The position numbers and the translations under genes were made by a program. The notes beneath the pieces were generated by a model. It did not search any database. It was not told the origin of the DNA and saw only the letters and a list, made by a program, of their open reading frames with translations. Positions 44,882-53,620 of a DNA stretch of 64,000 nt are shown here, in pieces (the first letter of the stretch is position 1; each line of letters begins with the position of its first letter). The DNA lies in the NCBI GenBank assembly GCA_965243285.1, contig OZ251537.1, positions 2,294,001 through 2,358,000 of the forward strand, read 5' to 3'. The stretch comes from JAHRAW01 sp965243285 (GTDB lineage Bacteria > Pseudomonadota > Gammaproteobacteria > Arenicellales > Poriferihabitantaceae).

Positions 44882-45508
44882 CTAAGCCGATTTTATTTGG
44901 CTTATTTGTTGTTGCCAATATTGTTCGCTAATAATGATCAACGGCTTGCATTTATCATCGCGTATTGACACCGCTTTTTCAATTTTGGCGCCAAAAGTTT
45001 CATGTCTCCAACTGTCGGTCACATACTTACCCAAAATCAGGTAATCGAGTTTTTGAGTAACTGCGGGATGATAAATTCCGCCCAAGGATTCTATTTGCGC
45101 CTTGCACTGGGTACGCGTGCCAAATATAAACTGCCCGGTAAGCGCGAATTTTTTATTGCTAAAAATCACTGCTGGGGCTGGATCATTCAACGGCGAAGAC
45201 ATGGTGTGGGCTAATTCACCCAACACCGATTCATCACCATTGAATTTACCCAACAGGGCTAATAATTCTTGCGCCTCTTCGCCATCCAACACCCCATCAA
45301 TCAGCATTGCATCCACCTTGGTTAGCAAGTTTGCAATGATTGGGTTATTCAGAACACTGTGACTCTGCACTAGCCATGTTTGCAGAAATTCCGCCTCGAG
45401 TTGATTGATGACACCATCGGCAGATAGGCCTTTACTCAAACCAATCAACACATCTACTTGCCGCGCGGTTACTTTTTTCTTATGATAAATCATCGCTTCG
45501 TCTATCAT
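44882..45508 (-). CDS. BRCT-domain protein
   Basis: About 208 residues. The N-terminal half (1-115) is helical (VTARQVDVLIGLSKGLSADG, LTKVDAMLIDGVLDGEEAQEL) and resembles the spacing of a TerB-like or EF-like bundle without a clear match. The C-terminal half is a BRCT domain: FALTGQFIFGTRTQCKAQIE, SLGGIYHPAVTQKLDYLILG and the helix with PLIIISEQYW. Such proteins bind DNA ends or phosphoproteins; isolated ones are seen near mobile elements. The start at 45508 has AGGA eight bases upstream and is preferred to ATG 45523. Confidence 0.75.
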   Translation of the reverse strand: MIDEAMIYHKKKVTARQVDVLIGLSKGLSADGVINQLEAEFLQTWLVQSHSVLNNPIIANLLTKVDAMLIDGVLDGEEAQELLALLGKFNGDESVLGELAHTMSSPLNDPAPAVIFSNKKFALTGQFIFGTRTQCKAQIESLGGIYHPAVTQKLDYLILGKYVTDSWRHETFGAKIEKAVSIRDDKCKPLIIISEQYWQQQISQIKSA

Positions 45509-45551
45509 TGTACGATTCCTCATGGTGGAAGTTAGAAAATGGGTTGCCCCA

Positions 45552-45668
45552 TATAACTCGAATTTATGTTATATACACTAACATGATAAAGCGTAAATTG
45601 CGTAGCCGTAAACAGCGGCACTTTAGTTGAGCATGAATCGCGTATTTTGTTGCCGGCGCGCCGGCGGT
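45552..45668. repeat. Second copy of the sequence at 15840
   Basis: Starts ATAACTCGAATTTATGTTAT and continues with AGTTGAGCATGAATCG, in the same order as 15840-15960. It lies just upstream of the BRCT gene start. Confidence 0.55.
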
Positions 45669-45712
45669 GGTGGATTTGGTTGGCGGTGATGTGAATGCTG
45701 CGGTTTGTTATT

Positions 45713-46170
45713 TTGGATTTATATTATCTAAATTTGCACGGCTGGGTTTGGTTTTTGCTGTTGATGATTTTGATTTTGATGTGGCTTTGGCTTTGATTTT
45801 TCTGTTGATGTTGATGTTGATGTTGTCTTTTAACTCATCTTTTGTGGCTGATGGGGTGGAAATTTAAAGACAAAATCGAAAAGCGATAATCAAAATCAAA
45901 GTCAAAAGCAAAGTCAAAAGCAAAGTCAAAGTCAAACGCACCCCCCACCAAAACTGGCGGTGAAGACGCCAGTTTTGGCTCCCCCCTGAAAAGCAGGGTG
46001 GAGCAAAGCCTTAACAGCAAAAGCAACAGCAAAAGCAACAGCAAAAGCAACAGCAAAAGCAACATCAAAAGCCAACAGCAAAAGCAACAGCAACAGCAAC
46101 AGCAACAGCAAAAGCAACAGCAAAAGCCAACAGCAAAAGCAACAGCAAAAGCAACATCAAAAGCCTCCCT
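45713..46170. repeat. GCTTTTG block, hairpin unit inverted (upstream of acs)
   Basis: Left end TGGATTTATATTATCTAAAT, TTTTGATGTTGATG runs, then TTTTGTGGCTGATGGGGTG. The hairpin unit appears inverted: CCCCCCACCAAAACTGGCGG ... CGCCAGTTTTGG, then CTCCCCCCTGAAAAGCAGGG. About 140 bases of AAAAGCAACAGC repeats follow and end about 60 bases before the acs ATG. Confidence 0.85.
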
Positions 46171-46233
46171 CAACTAACATACAATCTTCCCATCCCCATC
46201 CCCATCCCCCACCCACATCGCGCGCGAAAAACC

Positions 46234-48207
46234 ATGCCCTCGACCACACCCTCGAACACGCCATCGACTCCATCCCCGCAAAAATCCGCCAAAATTTACC
46301 CAGTTACCCCTGCCGTCGCCAAAAGCGCGCACTTAGATGCGGCGCAATACCGCGCCATGTACCAACGCTCCATCGACGACCCGCAAGGCTTTTGGGGCGA
46401 GCAAGCCACCGAGTTTCTCACTTGGTTCAAACCGTGGCGGCAGGTAATGACGGGGGATTTCGGCGGCGGCGGCAGCCAGTGGTTTGTCGGCGGCAAACTC
46501 AATGCGTGCTACAACTGCGTGGATCGGCATGTGGCGCAGCGCGGCGAGCAAATCGCCATTTTGTGGGAGGGCGATGAGCCGGATGTGGATAAATCCATCA
46601 CCTACGGCGAATTATTGGTGTTGGTTAGCAAGTTCGGCAATGTGTTGAAATCCCGCGGCGTCGGGCGCGGCGAGCGCGTGGCCATTTATATGCCGATGAT
46701 CCCCGAGGCCGCGGTGGCGATGTTGGCGTGTGCGCGCATCGGCGCCGTGCATTCGGTGGTATTCGGCGGATTTTCGCCCGAGGCCTTGCGCGACCGCATC
46801 CTCGATTCCGACTGCCGCGTGGTCATCACCGCCGACCAAGGCGTGCGCGGCGGCGCCACCATCGCGCTCAAGGATAATGTGGAGCAGGCACTCGAGGGCT
46901 GCCCAAAAGTACACACCACGCTCATTGTGCAACGCACCGGCAACCCAGTGCGCGAACATGCCGAGCGCGATGTGTGGTATCACGATGCCATGCGCGCCGC
47001 CTCGCCCGACTGCCCGCCGGCGCACATGGAGGCCGAAGAGCCGCTGTTCATCCTGTACACCTCGGGCTCCACCGGCAAACCCAAAGGCGTGCTGCACACC
47101 ACCGGCGGCTACCATTTATACACCGCCATCACGCATAAATATGTGTTCGATTACCACCCCGGCGACACCTATTGGTGCACCGCCGATGTGGGCTGGGTAA
47201 CCGGCCATTCCTACATCGTCTACGGCCCCCTCGCCAACGGCGCCACCACGCTGATGTTCGAGGGCGTGCCAACCTGGCCCGACGCCGGGCGCTTCTGGCA
47301 GGTGGTCGATAAGCACCAAGTCAACATTTTTTACACCGCGCCCACCGCCTTGCGCGCCTTGATGGGGCAGGGCGATGCGCCGGTCACCCGCCATAGCCGC
47401 AGCAGCCTGCGCATCCTCGGCACCGTCGGCGAGCCGATAAACCCCGAAGCGTGGGAGTGGTATTACCGCGTGGTCGGCGAGCGCCGCTGCCCGGTGGTGG
47501 ATACCTGGTGGCAAACCGAAACCGGCGGCATCCTCATCGCCCCCTTGCCCGGCGCCACGGCGCTAAAACCGGGCTCGGCCACCCTGCCATTTTTCGGTAT
47601 CGAGCCGGCGCTTATGGATGCCGATGGCGGCGCGCTAACCGGCGCCGCCGCCGGCAATTTGGTCATCAACCGCCCCTGGCCCGGGCAGATGCGCACCGTA
47701 TACGGCGACCACGCGCGCTTTATCGCCACCTATTTCGCCGCCCACCCCGGCTGCTACACCACCGGCGACGGCGCCCGCCGCGATGCGGATGGCTACTTTT
47801 GGATAACCGGACGGGTGGATGATGTCATCAATGTCTCCGGCCACCGCCTCGGCACCGCCGAAGTGGAAAGCGCGTTAGTGCTGCACCCCGCCGTAGCCGA
47901 AGCGGCCGTAGTCGGCTACCCCCACGCCATCAAGGGCCAAGGAATTTACGCCTATGTCACCTTAATGGTCGGCATCGCCGCCGATGACGCCCTGCGCCGT
48001 GCGTTGCTCGACTGGGTAAAAAAAGAAATCGGCGCCATCGCCAAACCCGACCACATCCAATGGGCCCCCGGCCTACCCAAAACAAGATCCGGCAAAATCA
48101 TGCGCCGCATCCTACGCAAAATCGCCGCCAATGAATTAGATGACTTAGGCGATACCAGCACCCTCGCCGACCCCTCCGTAGTACAAGATTTAATCGCCAA
48201 CCGATAA
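46234..48207 (+). CDS. acs: Acetyl-CoA synthetase
   Basis: 657 residues; adenylates acetate and forms acetyl-CoA. Motifs in order: GERVAIYMPMIPEAAVAML, SVVFGGFS, the P-loop YTSGSTGKPKGVLHT, WWQTETGG, the hinge GRVDDVINVSGHRLGTAEVE, and the regulatory lysine motif RSGKIMRRILRKI (lysine acetylated by Pat-type enzymes in relatives). The N-terminus has about 18 extra Ser/Thr/Pro residues (STTPSNTPSTPSPQ). No ribosome site is clear before ATG 46234. Intact. Confidence 0.97.
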   Translation: MPSTTPSNTPSTPSPQKSAKIYPVTPAVAKSAHLDAAQYRAMYQRSIDDPQGFWGEQATEFLTWFKPWRQVMTGDFGGGGSQWFVGGKLNACYNCVDRHVAQRGEQIAILWEGDEPDVDKSITYGELLVLVSKFGNVLKSRGVGRGERVAIYMPMIPEAAVAMLACARIGAVHSVVFGGFSPEALRDRILDSDCRVVITADQGVRGGATIALKDNVEQALEGCPKVHTTLIVQRTGNPVREHAERDVWYHDAMRAASPDCPPAHMEAEEPLFILYTSGSTGKPKGVLHTTGGYHLYTAITHKYVFDYHPGDTYWCTADVGWVTGHSYIVYGPLANGATTLMFEGVPTWPDAGRFWQVVDKHQVNIFYTAPTALRALMGQGDAPVTRHSRSSLRILGTVGEPINPEAWEWYYRVVGERRCPVVDTWWQTETGGILIAPLPGATALKPGSATLPFFGIEPALMDADGGALTGAAAGNLVINRPWPGQMRTVYGDHARFIATYFAAHPGCYTTGDGARRDADGYFWITGRVDDVINVSGHRLGTAEVESALVLHPAVAEAAVVGYPHAIKGQGIYAYVTLMVGIAADDALRRALLDWVKKEIGAIAKPDHIQWAPGLPKTRSGKIMRRILRKIAANELDDLGDTSTLADPSVVQDLIANR

Positions 48208-48209
48208 GG

Positions 48210-48620
48210 GAGATTTTTGCTTTTGATGTTGCTTTTGGGCTTTTTCTTTACTCCCCGCTGGGCGGGGAGTCAAAACTGACGGCTTCACCGTCAGTTTTGG
48301 TGGGGAGGGTTGCTTTTGATGTTGGCTGTTGCTGTTGGCCTTTGATGTTGGCCTTTGATGTTGGCCTTTGATGTTGGCTTTTGATGTTGCCTTTTGATGT
48401 TGCCTTTGATGTTGCTTTACGCCGTTGCCGTTGCTTTACGCCGTTGCCGTTGCTTTCGCCGTTGCCGTTGCTGTCGCCGTTGCTTTTGGGCTTTTTCTCA
48501 ACCCCCGCGTACGCGGGTAGTCAAAGCAGAGCCGCGCCGACAGGCGTGGGCTGCTTTGGTGGGGAGGGTTGATATGGCTTTTGATTCAGATTTTGATTCA
48601 GCATTTGATTTCCACTTCCA
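48210..48620. repeat. GATGTTGGCTTTTG block with hairpins (downstream of acs)
   Basis: Contains ACTCCCCGCTGGGCGGGGAGT (short perfect hairpin), AAAACTGACGG...CCGTCAGTTTT (48273-48299), five GATGTTGGCCTTTT-like units, six GTTGCCGTTGCTTT/CGCC units, and a CGTACGCGG hairpin followed by AAAGCAGAGCCGCGCCGACA. The acs-proximal hairpins could act as terminator. Confidence 0.85.
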
Positions 48621-49100
48621 CCTCCACTTTTTCCCTTTTCACCTTAAAATCCCCCACCCCACCCGCCGCCAGCAACAAAAGACGAATTTTGCCGATATTT
48701 CTTGACATCTCCGGCGGAATATAGTACTTTTTCGCTTTCGTAGTATTGGCAAAGCCCGCGCTGATATGGGCTTCATCGCTAAATCCTTAAATGGCAATCA
48801 GACGGCAAATGGTGTCAGCAGAGGTTTGAAATTGTTTGTAGGTGAATCTATGAATGATTCTATATCCAGATGAATTCTGGATTCTTTGGCTGATGAGCGA
48901 CTTGTAAAGCATTTAGGTGGCAGCGATGGTTATGCACTAACCAAAGCGGGCAGTAATTAGTGTCAATCAGCATGACAACCCAATCCGCCCGCGGAAATGC
49001 GGGCGGGGTTTCGATATACCCCGCTTGTCGATGTAAGGAAAAGCATGCGATTTTTGCATGATCGCATTTCTTTTTAACTAAACTTTGTGAGGTAAATGAT
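48621..49100. other. Gap with decayed wHTH scrap, possible promoter and GC hairpin
   Basis: A TTGACA (about 48702) with a weak TACTTT 17 bases on may be a promoter. Codons from 48850 read MNDSISR, stop, then ILDSLADERLVKHLGGSDGY and ALTKAG before TAG at 48958, resembling a winged-helix end, so probably a pseudogene scrap. The perfect hairpin CCGCCCGC/GCGGGCGG (48985-49006) is followed by a weak T run. Then comes the leader of the next small gene. Confidence 0.45.
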
Positions 49101-49328
49101 ATGGCTTGTAGAGTAGGCATCACAACCGACCTTGCCCGTCGGAAAACCCAGTGGGAACACGAATATCCCTTTATGCGGGAGTGGAAATGGCTTGGAACTT
49201 ATCAAAGCAAAAGTGCGGCTCAAAGCGAAGAAATTGAAGTTGCAAAGAGTCATGGTTGCGATTATGGTGCTGGTGGCAGAGGCGATGAGGATCAGGTTTG
49301 GTATGTTTATCATTTCCATTATCAATAA
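49101..49328 (+). CDS. Small GIY-YIG-like protein
   Basis: 75 residues, ATG with GAGG nine bases upstream. MACRVGITTDLARRKTQWE and a later AAQSEEIEVAKSHGCDYGAG resemble small phage or mobile-element proteins with a reduced GIY-YIG-like pattern (a VGITTD-X2-RRK core), ending WYVYHFHY. The usual catalytic Arg/Glu pair cannot be confirmed, so activity is unknown. First gene of the AT-rich island. Confidence 0.5.
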   Translation: MACRVGITTDLARRKTQWEHEYPFMREWKWLGTYQSKSAAQSEEIEVAKSHGCDYGAGGRGDEDQVWYVYHFHYQ

Positions 49329-49358
49329 CAACCAACTTCGCCGCCAGAAAATTGAAAA

Positions 49359-49949
49359 ATGATCTGGTCATTTATAATTTCCATCTGGAACATCTGGCTT
49401 GAAATGTGGGGCTGGCTTAATGCGAATGCGGCGGCAGTGCAAGCGGTTGGTTCAGTATTGGCGGTTTTTTTCGCGACTTTTGTTGCATGGTGGCAATACA
49501 AAAATACTATAAAATTGTGCGAAAAAGAATTTCATGACAAATCGATTGCATTGTCAAACATGTTAATCATGCATATTAATGTGGCGAAGTCGATATTTGA
49601 TGCTCTTAGGGCCGAAGACATAAGGCACTGCCAATTTGTTGAATTAATAGACGACAAAGTAAAGGAAATGTTTGCTTTTAGAGAAATGACGGCATCTATT
49701 CTGGCATCAACAACACACAAAGAAGTTGCTTTTATGGGTGTGTTGCATACACGCATAGGAGACGTAATAAAAACATGCACTTGGGCAGCAGTAAGTATCA
49801 AAACCAACCCTAAAACACTGGAAAGTTTAAAAAAGCACGCAACTGAAGTTATCGAGACTCTTTGTGAATTGGTAAACCGAATTAACGAATCAACATGCGG
49901 TCACTCTATAAAAGCAGGCGGTTCTCCACCTAACCAAAAATCAAAATGA
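49359..49949 (+). CDS. Small membrane-anchored protein of unknown function
   Basis: 196 residues. N-terminal hydrophobic stretch (about 1-46; IWSFIISIWNIWLEMWGW then VGSVLAVFFATFVAWWQY), then a soluble helical domain. No family recognised. The start sequence ATTGAAAAATGAT is also the start context of the methyltransferase at 50040. Followed by a GC hairpin with six T residues. Confidence 0.5.
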   Translation: MIWSFIISIWNIWLEMWGWLNANAAAVQAVGSVLAVFFATFVAWWQYKNTIKLCEKEFHDKSIALSNMLIMHINVAKSIFDALRAEDIRHCQFVELIDDKVKEMFAFREMTASILASTTHKEVAFMGVLHTRIGDVIKTCTWAAVSIKTNPKTLESLKKHATEVIETLCELVNRINESTCGHSIKAGGSPPNQKSK

Positions 49950-49955
49950 ATCCCA

Positions 49956-50002
49956 CCCCGCCGTATTCGCAATTCCCACGCAAAAATGCGGGCGGGTTTT
50001 TT
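49956..50002 (+). terminator. Probable terminator before the glycan gene cluster
   Basis: CCCCGCC (49956-49962) can pair with GGCGGG (49991-49996), and CCCACGC in the loop offers an alternative pairing with GCGGG. TTTTTT follows at 49997-50002. Confidence 0.5.
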
Positions 50003-50039
50003 CAACCAATTTATGATTTAACTGACCGAGAATTGAAAA

Positions 50040-50615
50040 ATGATGTTTGGCAGCAACCCAGGCACGAATAAAACTTGGAAGATGATTCCAAAAAATTCTG
50101 TGGGGGCAGAGTTAGGCGTTTGGAAGGGCGATAGTTCGGCAAAATTCTTAAAACGCGCAAAGCATTTACATTTGGTGGATAGTTGGTCGCCAGCGGCCTA
50201 TGTTGAATCGCAAGAGCATGGCGGTTATCAATCGTATTTAGACCGTTACTCCCAATTGGTTGACGGCAAAACTACCGCAGATTTCCAAAAGTATTATGAT
50301 GCGATTTATGAGATGGTAGTGCAACGATTTAACAACAAACCGGTTACTATTCACCGCATGACCACCGCCGAATTTTTTAATAATTTTACCGAAAAGTTAG
50401 ATTGGGTTTATGTAGATGCAAGCCATGAGTATGATGGTTGCTTACAAGATTTACATAACGCCAAAAAGTTAATTAAATCTGGCGGGGGTTTATTTGGCGA
50501 CGATTTCAGAGTAGATAAACCCGAAGTAATGAAAGCGGTTTTGCAATTTTCAATTGACACCAAAATAAAAATCGACAACTTTCACCAAGATCAATATCGG
50601 TTTGATATTCCATAA
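50040..50615 (+). CDS. Class I SAM-dependent methyltransferase (Methyltransf_24 type)
   Basis: 191 residues. The SAM site is SVGAELGVWKGDSS, with acidic LVDSW at the end of strand two and DWVYVDASHEYDGCLQDL plus GGGLFGDDF further on, as in the methyltransferases of glycan loci. Probably modifies a sugar or glycolipid made by the neighbouring transferases. The stop TAA overlaps the next ATG by one base. Confidence 0.75.
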   Translation: MMFGSNPGTNKTWKMIPKNSVGAELGVWKGDSSAKFLKRAKHLHLVDSWSPAAYVESQEHGGYQSYLDRYSQLVDGKTTADFQKYYDAIYEMVVQRFNNKPVTIHRMTTAEFFNNFTEKLDWVYVDASHEYDGCLQDLHNAKKLIKSGGGLFGDDFRVDKPEVMKAVLQFSIDTKIKIDNFHQDQYRFDIP

Positions 50616-51157
50616 TGCACCCTTCGTCCATTCTTAATATGCAAAAAGCCCGCAACAAAATCCGTTTGGATAAAAACTTGCGAGTGCTTGATGTTGGCGG
50701 GCGTTCATTAGCAGTCGATAAAGACCGTTCATACCAGCCGATATTCGATGATGTCGCAGCCGAGTATTCTATTGCTGATATTAATGCTGGTGTTGGAGTA
50801 ACCCATGTTATGCCAAGTCACTATGTTTTGCCGTTTAACAACAATTATTTTGACTTGATTGTTTCCGGGCAAACCCTTGAACATGTTGCAAATCCATTTC
50901 GTAGCGTAACAGAGATGCACCGAGTATTAAAACCAAAGGGTTACATTATTTTGATTGCACCGAGTAGTGGCCCCCGTCACGATGCGTTAGATTGCTGGCG
51001 GTTTATGGATGACGGTTTTAAGGCGATTGCCGAAGAAGTTAATCTAACGGTGATTGCCGATTGGGTTGACCGAAAAGCAGAAGACGAAAGGTCACGACAA
51101 TGGGCAGACCACGTGTTTATCGGACAAAAGCCACTGCCAAAAAAACGGTTTTTATAA
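50615..51157 (+). CDS. SAM-dependent methyltransferase (Methyltransf_11 type)
   Basis: 180 residues. LRVLDVGGRSLAVDKDRS is the SAM motif; SGQTLEHVANPFRSVTEMHR and LKPKGYIILIAPSS are the usual later motifs. Coupled to the preceding methyltransferase (TAATG) and followed after 26 bases by the next gene with a GGAG ribosome site. Sugar O- or N-methylation is likely but not shown. Confidence 0.75.
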   Translation: MHPSSILNMQKARNKIRLDKNLRVLDVGGRSLAVDKDRSYQPIFDDVAAEYSIADINAGVGVTHVMPSHYVLPFNNNYFDLIVSGQTLEHVANPFRSVTEMHRVLKPKGYIILIAPSSGPRHDALDCWRFMDDGFKAIAEEVNLTVIADWVDRKAEDERSRQWADHVFIGQKPLPKKRFL

Positions 51158-51183
51158 AATAATTAGCGACTGGAGATTCCACA

Positions 51184-51870
51184 ATGCGTGCGTGCATTCA
51201 TTATGTCGTTAATCATGAGCAATCTTGCAAATATGCAAATGAGGCAGAAGATTCTTGTCTGCTACACGAGTGGTCATCAGAATTAAAATCTGGAATCACG
51301 CCGGCAACATTGAATGAATCAGATTTTCCATATGCCGAGTTGAAATGCGGTCGACTTGAGTCATTTAGATTAAATCAACCGAAAAAGTACTTATACAAGA
51401 AGGCACATTTGTTCAACATGTTGCACTTTGCAGATAGGGTAGTTAAAGCAGACGAGCCGATGGTGTTTCTAGAGCATGATGTGATTTGTAAAATTAAATT
51501 TCGCATGTTTGACTTTGATGAATTTTGTTTTTTGGCTTTTGCTACCGCCATAAAATCACACGATGATTTAAATTACCATTTTGGCAAATATTGTTTACCG
51601 AAATCTAAAGTTGGCGTGAATGAATTCCCCATCGATTATCCAGTTCGTTACTATAAAGAAACGATTTACAAAGATGCAATTGTGACACCTGGAGCGGCGG
51701 CGTTTGCCATGTCGCCAGCGGGTGCAAAAAAGATATTGTTAGCCACTCAAAAATATGGTTTAGAGCAATGCGACATGACGCTGAATTCGCATAACTTGCA
51801 TATGCAATATCTCCATCCAAGCCCATTCGTGCATCAGAAAAATAATCTAAAATTATCTCACGGTTGGTAA
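51184..51870 (+). CDS. Putative glycosyltransferase (GT25-like)
   Basis: 228 residues. The central VFLEHDVICKIKF corresponds in place and type to the acidic LEDD strand of GT25 enzymes, and TPGAAAFAMSPAGAKKIL to their GTAAYLI-type segment after it. No membrane helix. GGAG lies eight bases before ATG 51184. The stop overlaps the next ATG. The family match is weak; the context of two methyltransferases and three glycosyltransferases supports a role in a surface glycan. Confidence 0.55.
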   Translation: MRACIHYVVNHEQSCKYANEAEDSCLLHEWSSELKSGITPATLNESDFPYAELKCGRLESFRLNQPKKYLYKKAHLFNMLHFADRVVKADEPMVFLEHDVICKIKFRMFDFDEFCFLAFATAIKSHDDLNYHFGKYCLPKSKVGVNEFPIDYPVRYYKETIYKDAIVTPGAAAFAMSPAGAKKILLATQKYGLEQCDMTLNSHNLHMQYLHPSPFVHQKNNLKLSHGW

Positions 51871-52775
51871 TGAAACTGCCAAAAATTCACTCGCTATGGA
51901 TTGGCGACACATTAAGCAATGTAGAAAAGTTGTGCATCCAATCGTTCCTCGATAACGGTCACGAATTCCATTTATATACCTATGGCGAAGTGGCGGGCAT
52001 ACCTGGCGGCGCAATCGTAAAAGACGGCAACGAAATTATTCCTGCCGACAAAATTTTCTACTATAAAAACGGCAGCCCATCCGGGTTTTCTAATTGGTTT
52101 CGCTATGCATTGTTAATTAATCATGGTGGTTATTGGGTGGATATGGACATGGTTTGCTTGCGCCCATTCGATTTTCCACAAGACATTGTTTTATCCTATG
52201 AAGGCGAGCAAAAACACGAAGTTAATTCAGTCGGCACAACGGTTTTAAAATTTCCAAAATCTCATCCGTTGTTAATTGCATTGGCGGATAGTTGTGCAAA
52301 CTATAAAAACCGAGATGGTTGCGATTGGGGCGCCGTTGGCGGACCAGTCGCATTAACCCAGTTCGTTAAACAATTCAACATGCAAGCCGATGTGCTGTCG
52401 TCGGATGTATTTTTCCCAATCCCTAATCTTTGCTGGTCTAATCTGTATGAAAATGTAACCATAGGGTTTGATGAAAGTAATTTCGGCGTGCATCTTTGGC
52501 ACAACATAATCACCAGCACCCCAGGCTTTGATAAAAACGCCCGCTTTGATTTGGAATCGTTTTTTGAAAAACAAAAATCCAAACATGGAATTGAAAATAA
52601 CGCAAGCGCAAAAAGAATAACCACCAAACAATTGCATAGCATGCGAATTAGCAAACTTCGTATAAATGACGAGGAAGTTAGGCGCCAAAACAAACGTCGC
52701 CAAAATCGTCTAACCAAATTGTGGCTTGCATTGCTGGCGTCGCTAATCGCAAACTTGATTTTATTGTTCAATTGA
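51870..52775 (+). CDS. GT32-like glycosyltransferase with C-terminal membrane anchor
   Basis: About 301 residues. IHSLWIGDTLSNVEKLCIQS start, the DXD sugar-nucleotide site in GGYWVDMDMVCLRPFDF, and later GPVALTQF and HLWH, as in GT32-type transferases of capsule/LOS loci. A basic helix and one membrane segment close the protein (LWLALLASLIANLILLF). ATG 51870 overlaps the previous stop. It is a close paralogue of the gene at 53621 (the same CIQSFLDNGHEFHL run). Confidence 0.8.
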   Translation: MKLPKIHSLWIGDTLSNVEKLCIQSFLDNGHEFHLYTYGEVAGIPGGAIVKDGNEIIPADKIFYYKNGSPSGFSNWFRYALLINHGGYWVDMDMVCLRPFDFPQDIVLSYEGEQKHEVNSVGTTVLKFPKSHPLLIALADSCANYKNRDGCDWGAVGGPVALTQFVKQFNMQADVLSSDVFFPIPNLCWSNLYENVTIGFDESNFGVHLWHNIITSTPGFDKNARFDLESFFEKQKSKHGIENNASAKRITTKQLHSMRISKLRINDEEVRRQNKRRQNRLTKLWLALLASLIANLILLFN

Positions 52776-53539
52776 ACATTCCAATCTATGTAATCTCCCT
52801 CGCCCGGGAAAAACACCGCCGTGCAACTATCACTGACCGCTTGCAACAAGCCGATGTGAAATTTGAAATCGTCGATGCCGTAGATGGCAAGAAGTTAGAT
52901 TTATCGACTCTCAAAAACCGATTGAATCAAAAAAAATTCAGCGAAAAATATAACCGCGAAATGTATCTCGGTGAGATTGGCTGTTTTCTATCGCACTATG
53001 ATTTGTGGCAACGAATGGTGGACGAGCAAACGCCCTATGCACTAATCATCGAAGACGACGCCACCTGGGATGATGATTTTTTTGCGGTGGTGCAAGCGTG
53101 TTTGCAGTCCAAATATTATTGGAACATTATCCACCTCGCTAGCCCCGAAGTCGGGCGGATTTATTCGGTGTTGCAATCGGTCGGCAGCAACCGACAACTC
53201 GCCCGATTCAAACATCCCATGGGCATTGCCGCCGCTTATTTGATTGATTTAGACGGGGCGAAAAAATTACTAAAACAGTGCTATGAAATTTTCGAACCCA
53301 ACGATATGCAATGGCTTTTATATTGGCAAAGCAATTTGTATTTTTATCATGTGCAGCCGCCGCCGGCGACTAACATAAGCGGCGACGACGATTCTGGAAT
53401 TGGCGACCGCCCGTTTGAAAAAAGCAAACATCAATTACGACAAGAAATAGGGCGGTTTCGCTATCTATGGCAAGCCAATAAAAAACGCTACGCCCGCCGT
53501 TTTTATCACTGGACTCACCCGCCAAAATTGCGAAATTAA
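52772..53539 (+). CDS. GT25 (LOS-type) glycosyltransferase
   Basis: About 255 residues. IPIYVISLAREKHRRATIT at the N-terminus, EIGCFLSHYDLW, YALIIEDDATWDDDF (acidic site) and the AAAYLIDLDGAKKLL segment are typical of GT25 lipooligosaccharide galactosyltransferases. The best start is TTG 52772, overlapping the previous stop as TTGA; a longer frame from 52721 lies inside the upstream gene. Basic tail. Probably adds a sugar to LOS or another surface glycan. Confidence 0.8.
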   Translation: MNIPIYVISLAREKHRRATITDRLQQADVKFEIVDAVDGKKLDLSTLKNRLNQKKFSEKYNREMYLGEIGCFLSHYDLWQRMVDEQTPYALIIEDDATWDDDFFAVVQACLQSKYYWNIIHLASPEVGRIYSVLQSVGSNRQLARFKHPMGIAAAYLIDLDGAKKLLKQCYEIFEPNDMQWLLYWQSNLYFYHVQPPPATNISGDDDSGIGDRPFEKSKHQLRQEIGRFRYLWQANKKRYARRFYHWTHPPKLRN

Positions 53540-53600
53540 CTTACCCGTTTATATAATCTCCCTCGCCCGTTAAAAACACCGCTTTGCCATTTATCACCAA
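53540..53600 (+). pseudogene. 5' scrap of a duplicated GT25 gene
   Basis: The spacer after the GT25 stop contains TATAATCTCCCTCGCCCG and then AAAAACACCGC, matching the first ~60 bases of the GT25 gene itself (52781-52835: TGTAATCTCCCTCGCCCG, AAAAACACCGC). It is what is left of a second GT25 copy after tandem duplication. Confidence 0.65.
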
Positions 53601-53620
53601 CAACACCCGCCGAGGCAAAA

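Noticed and set aside
45835..46173. Cys/Leu/Phe-rich minus-strand frames
   Set aside because: They read through the AAAAGCAACAGC repeat; length comes from the repeat period being a multiple of three.
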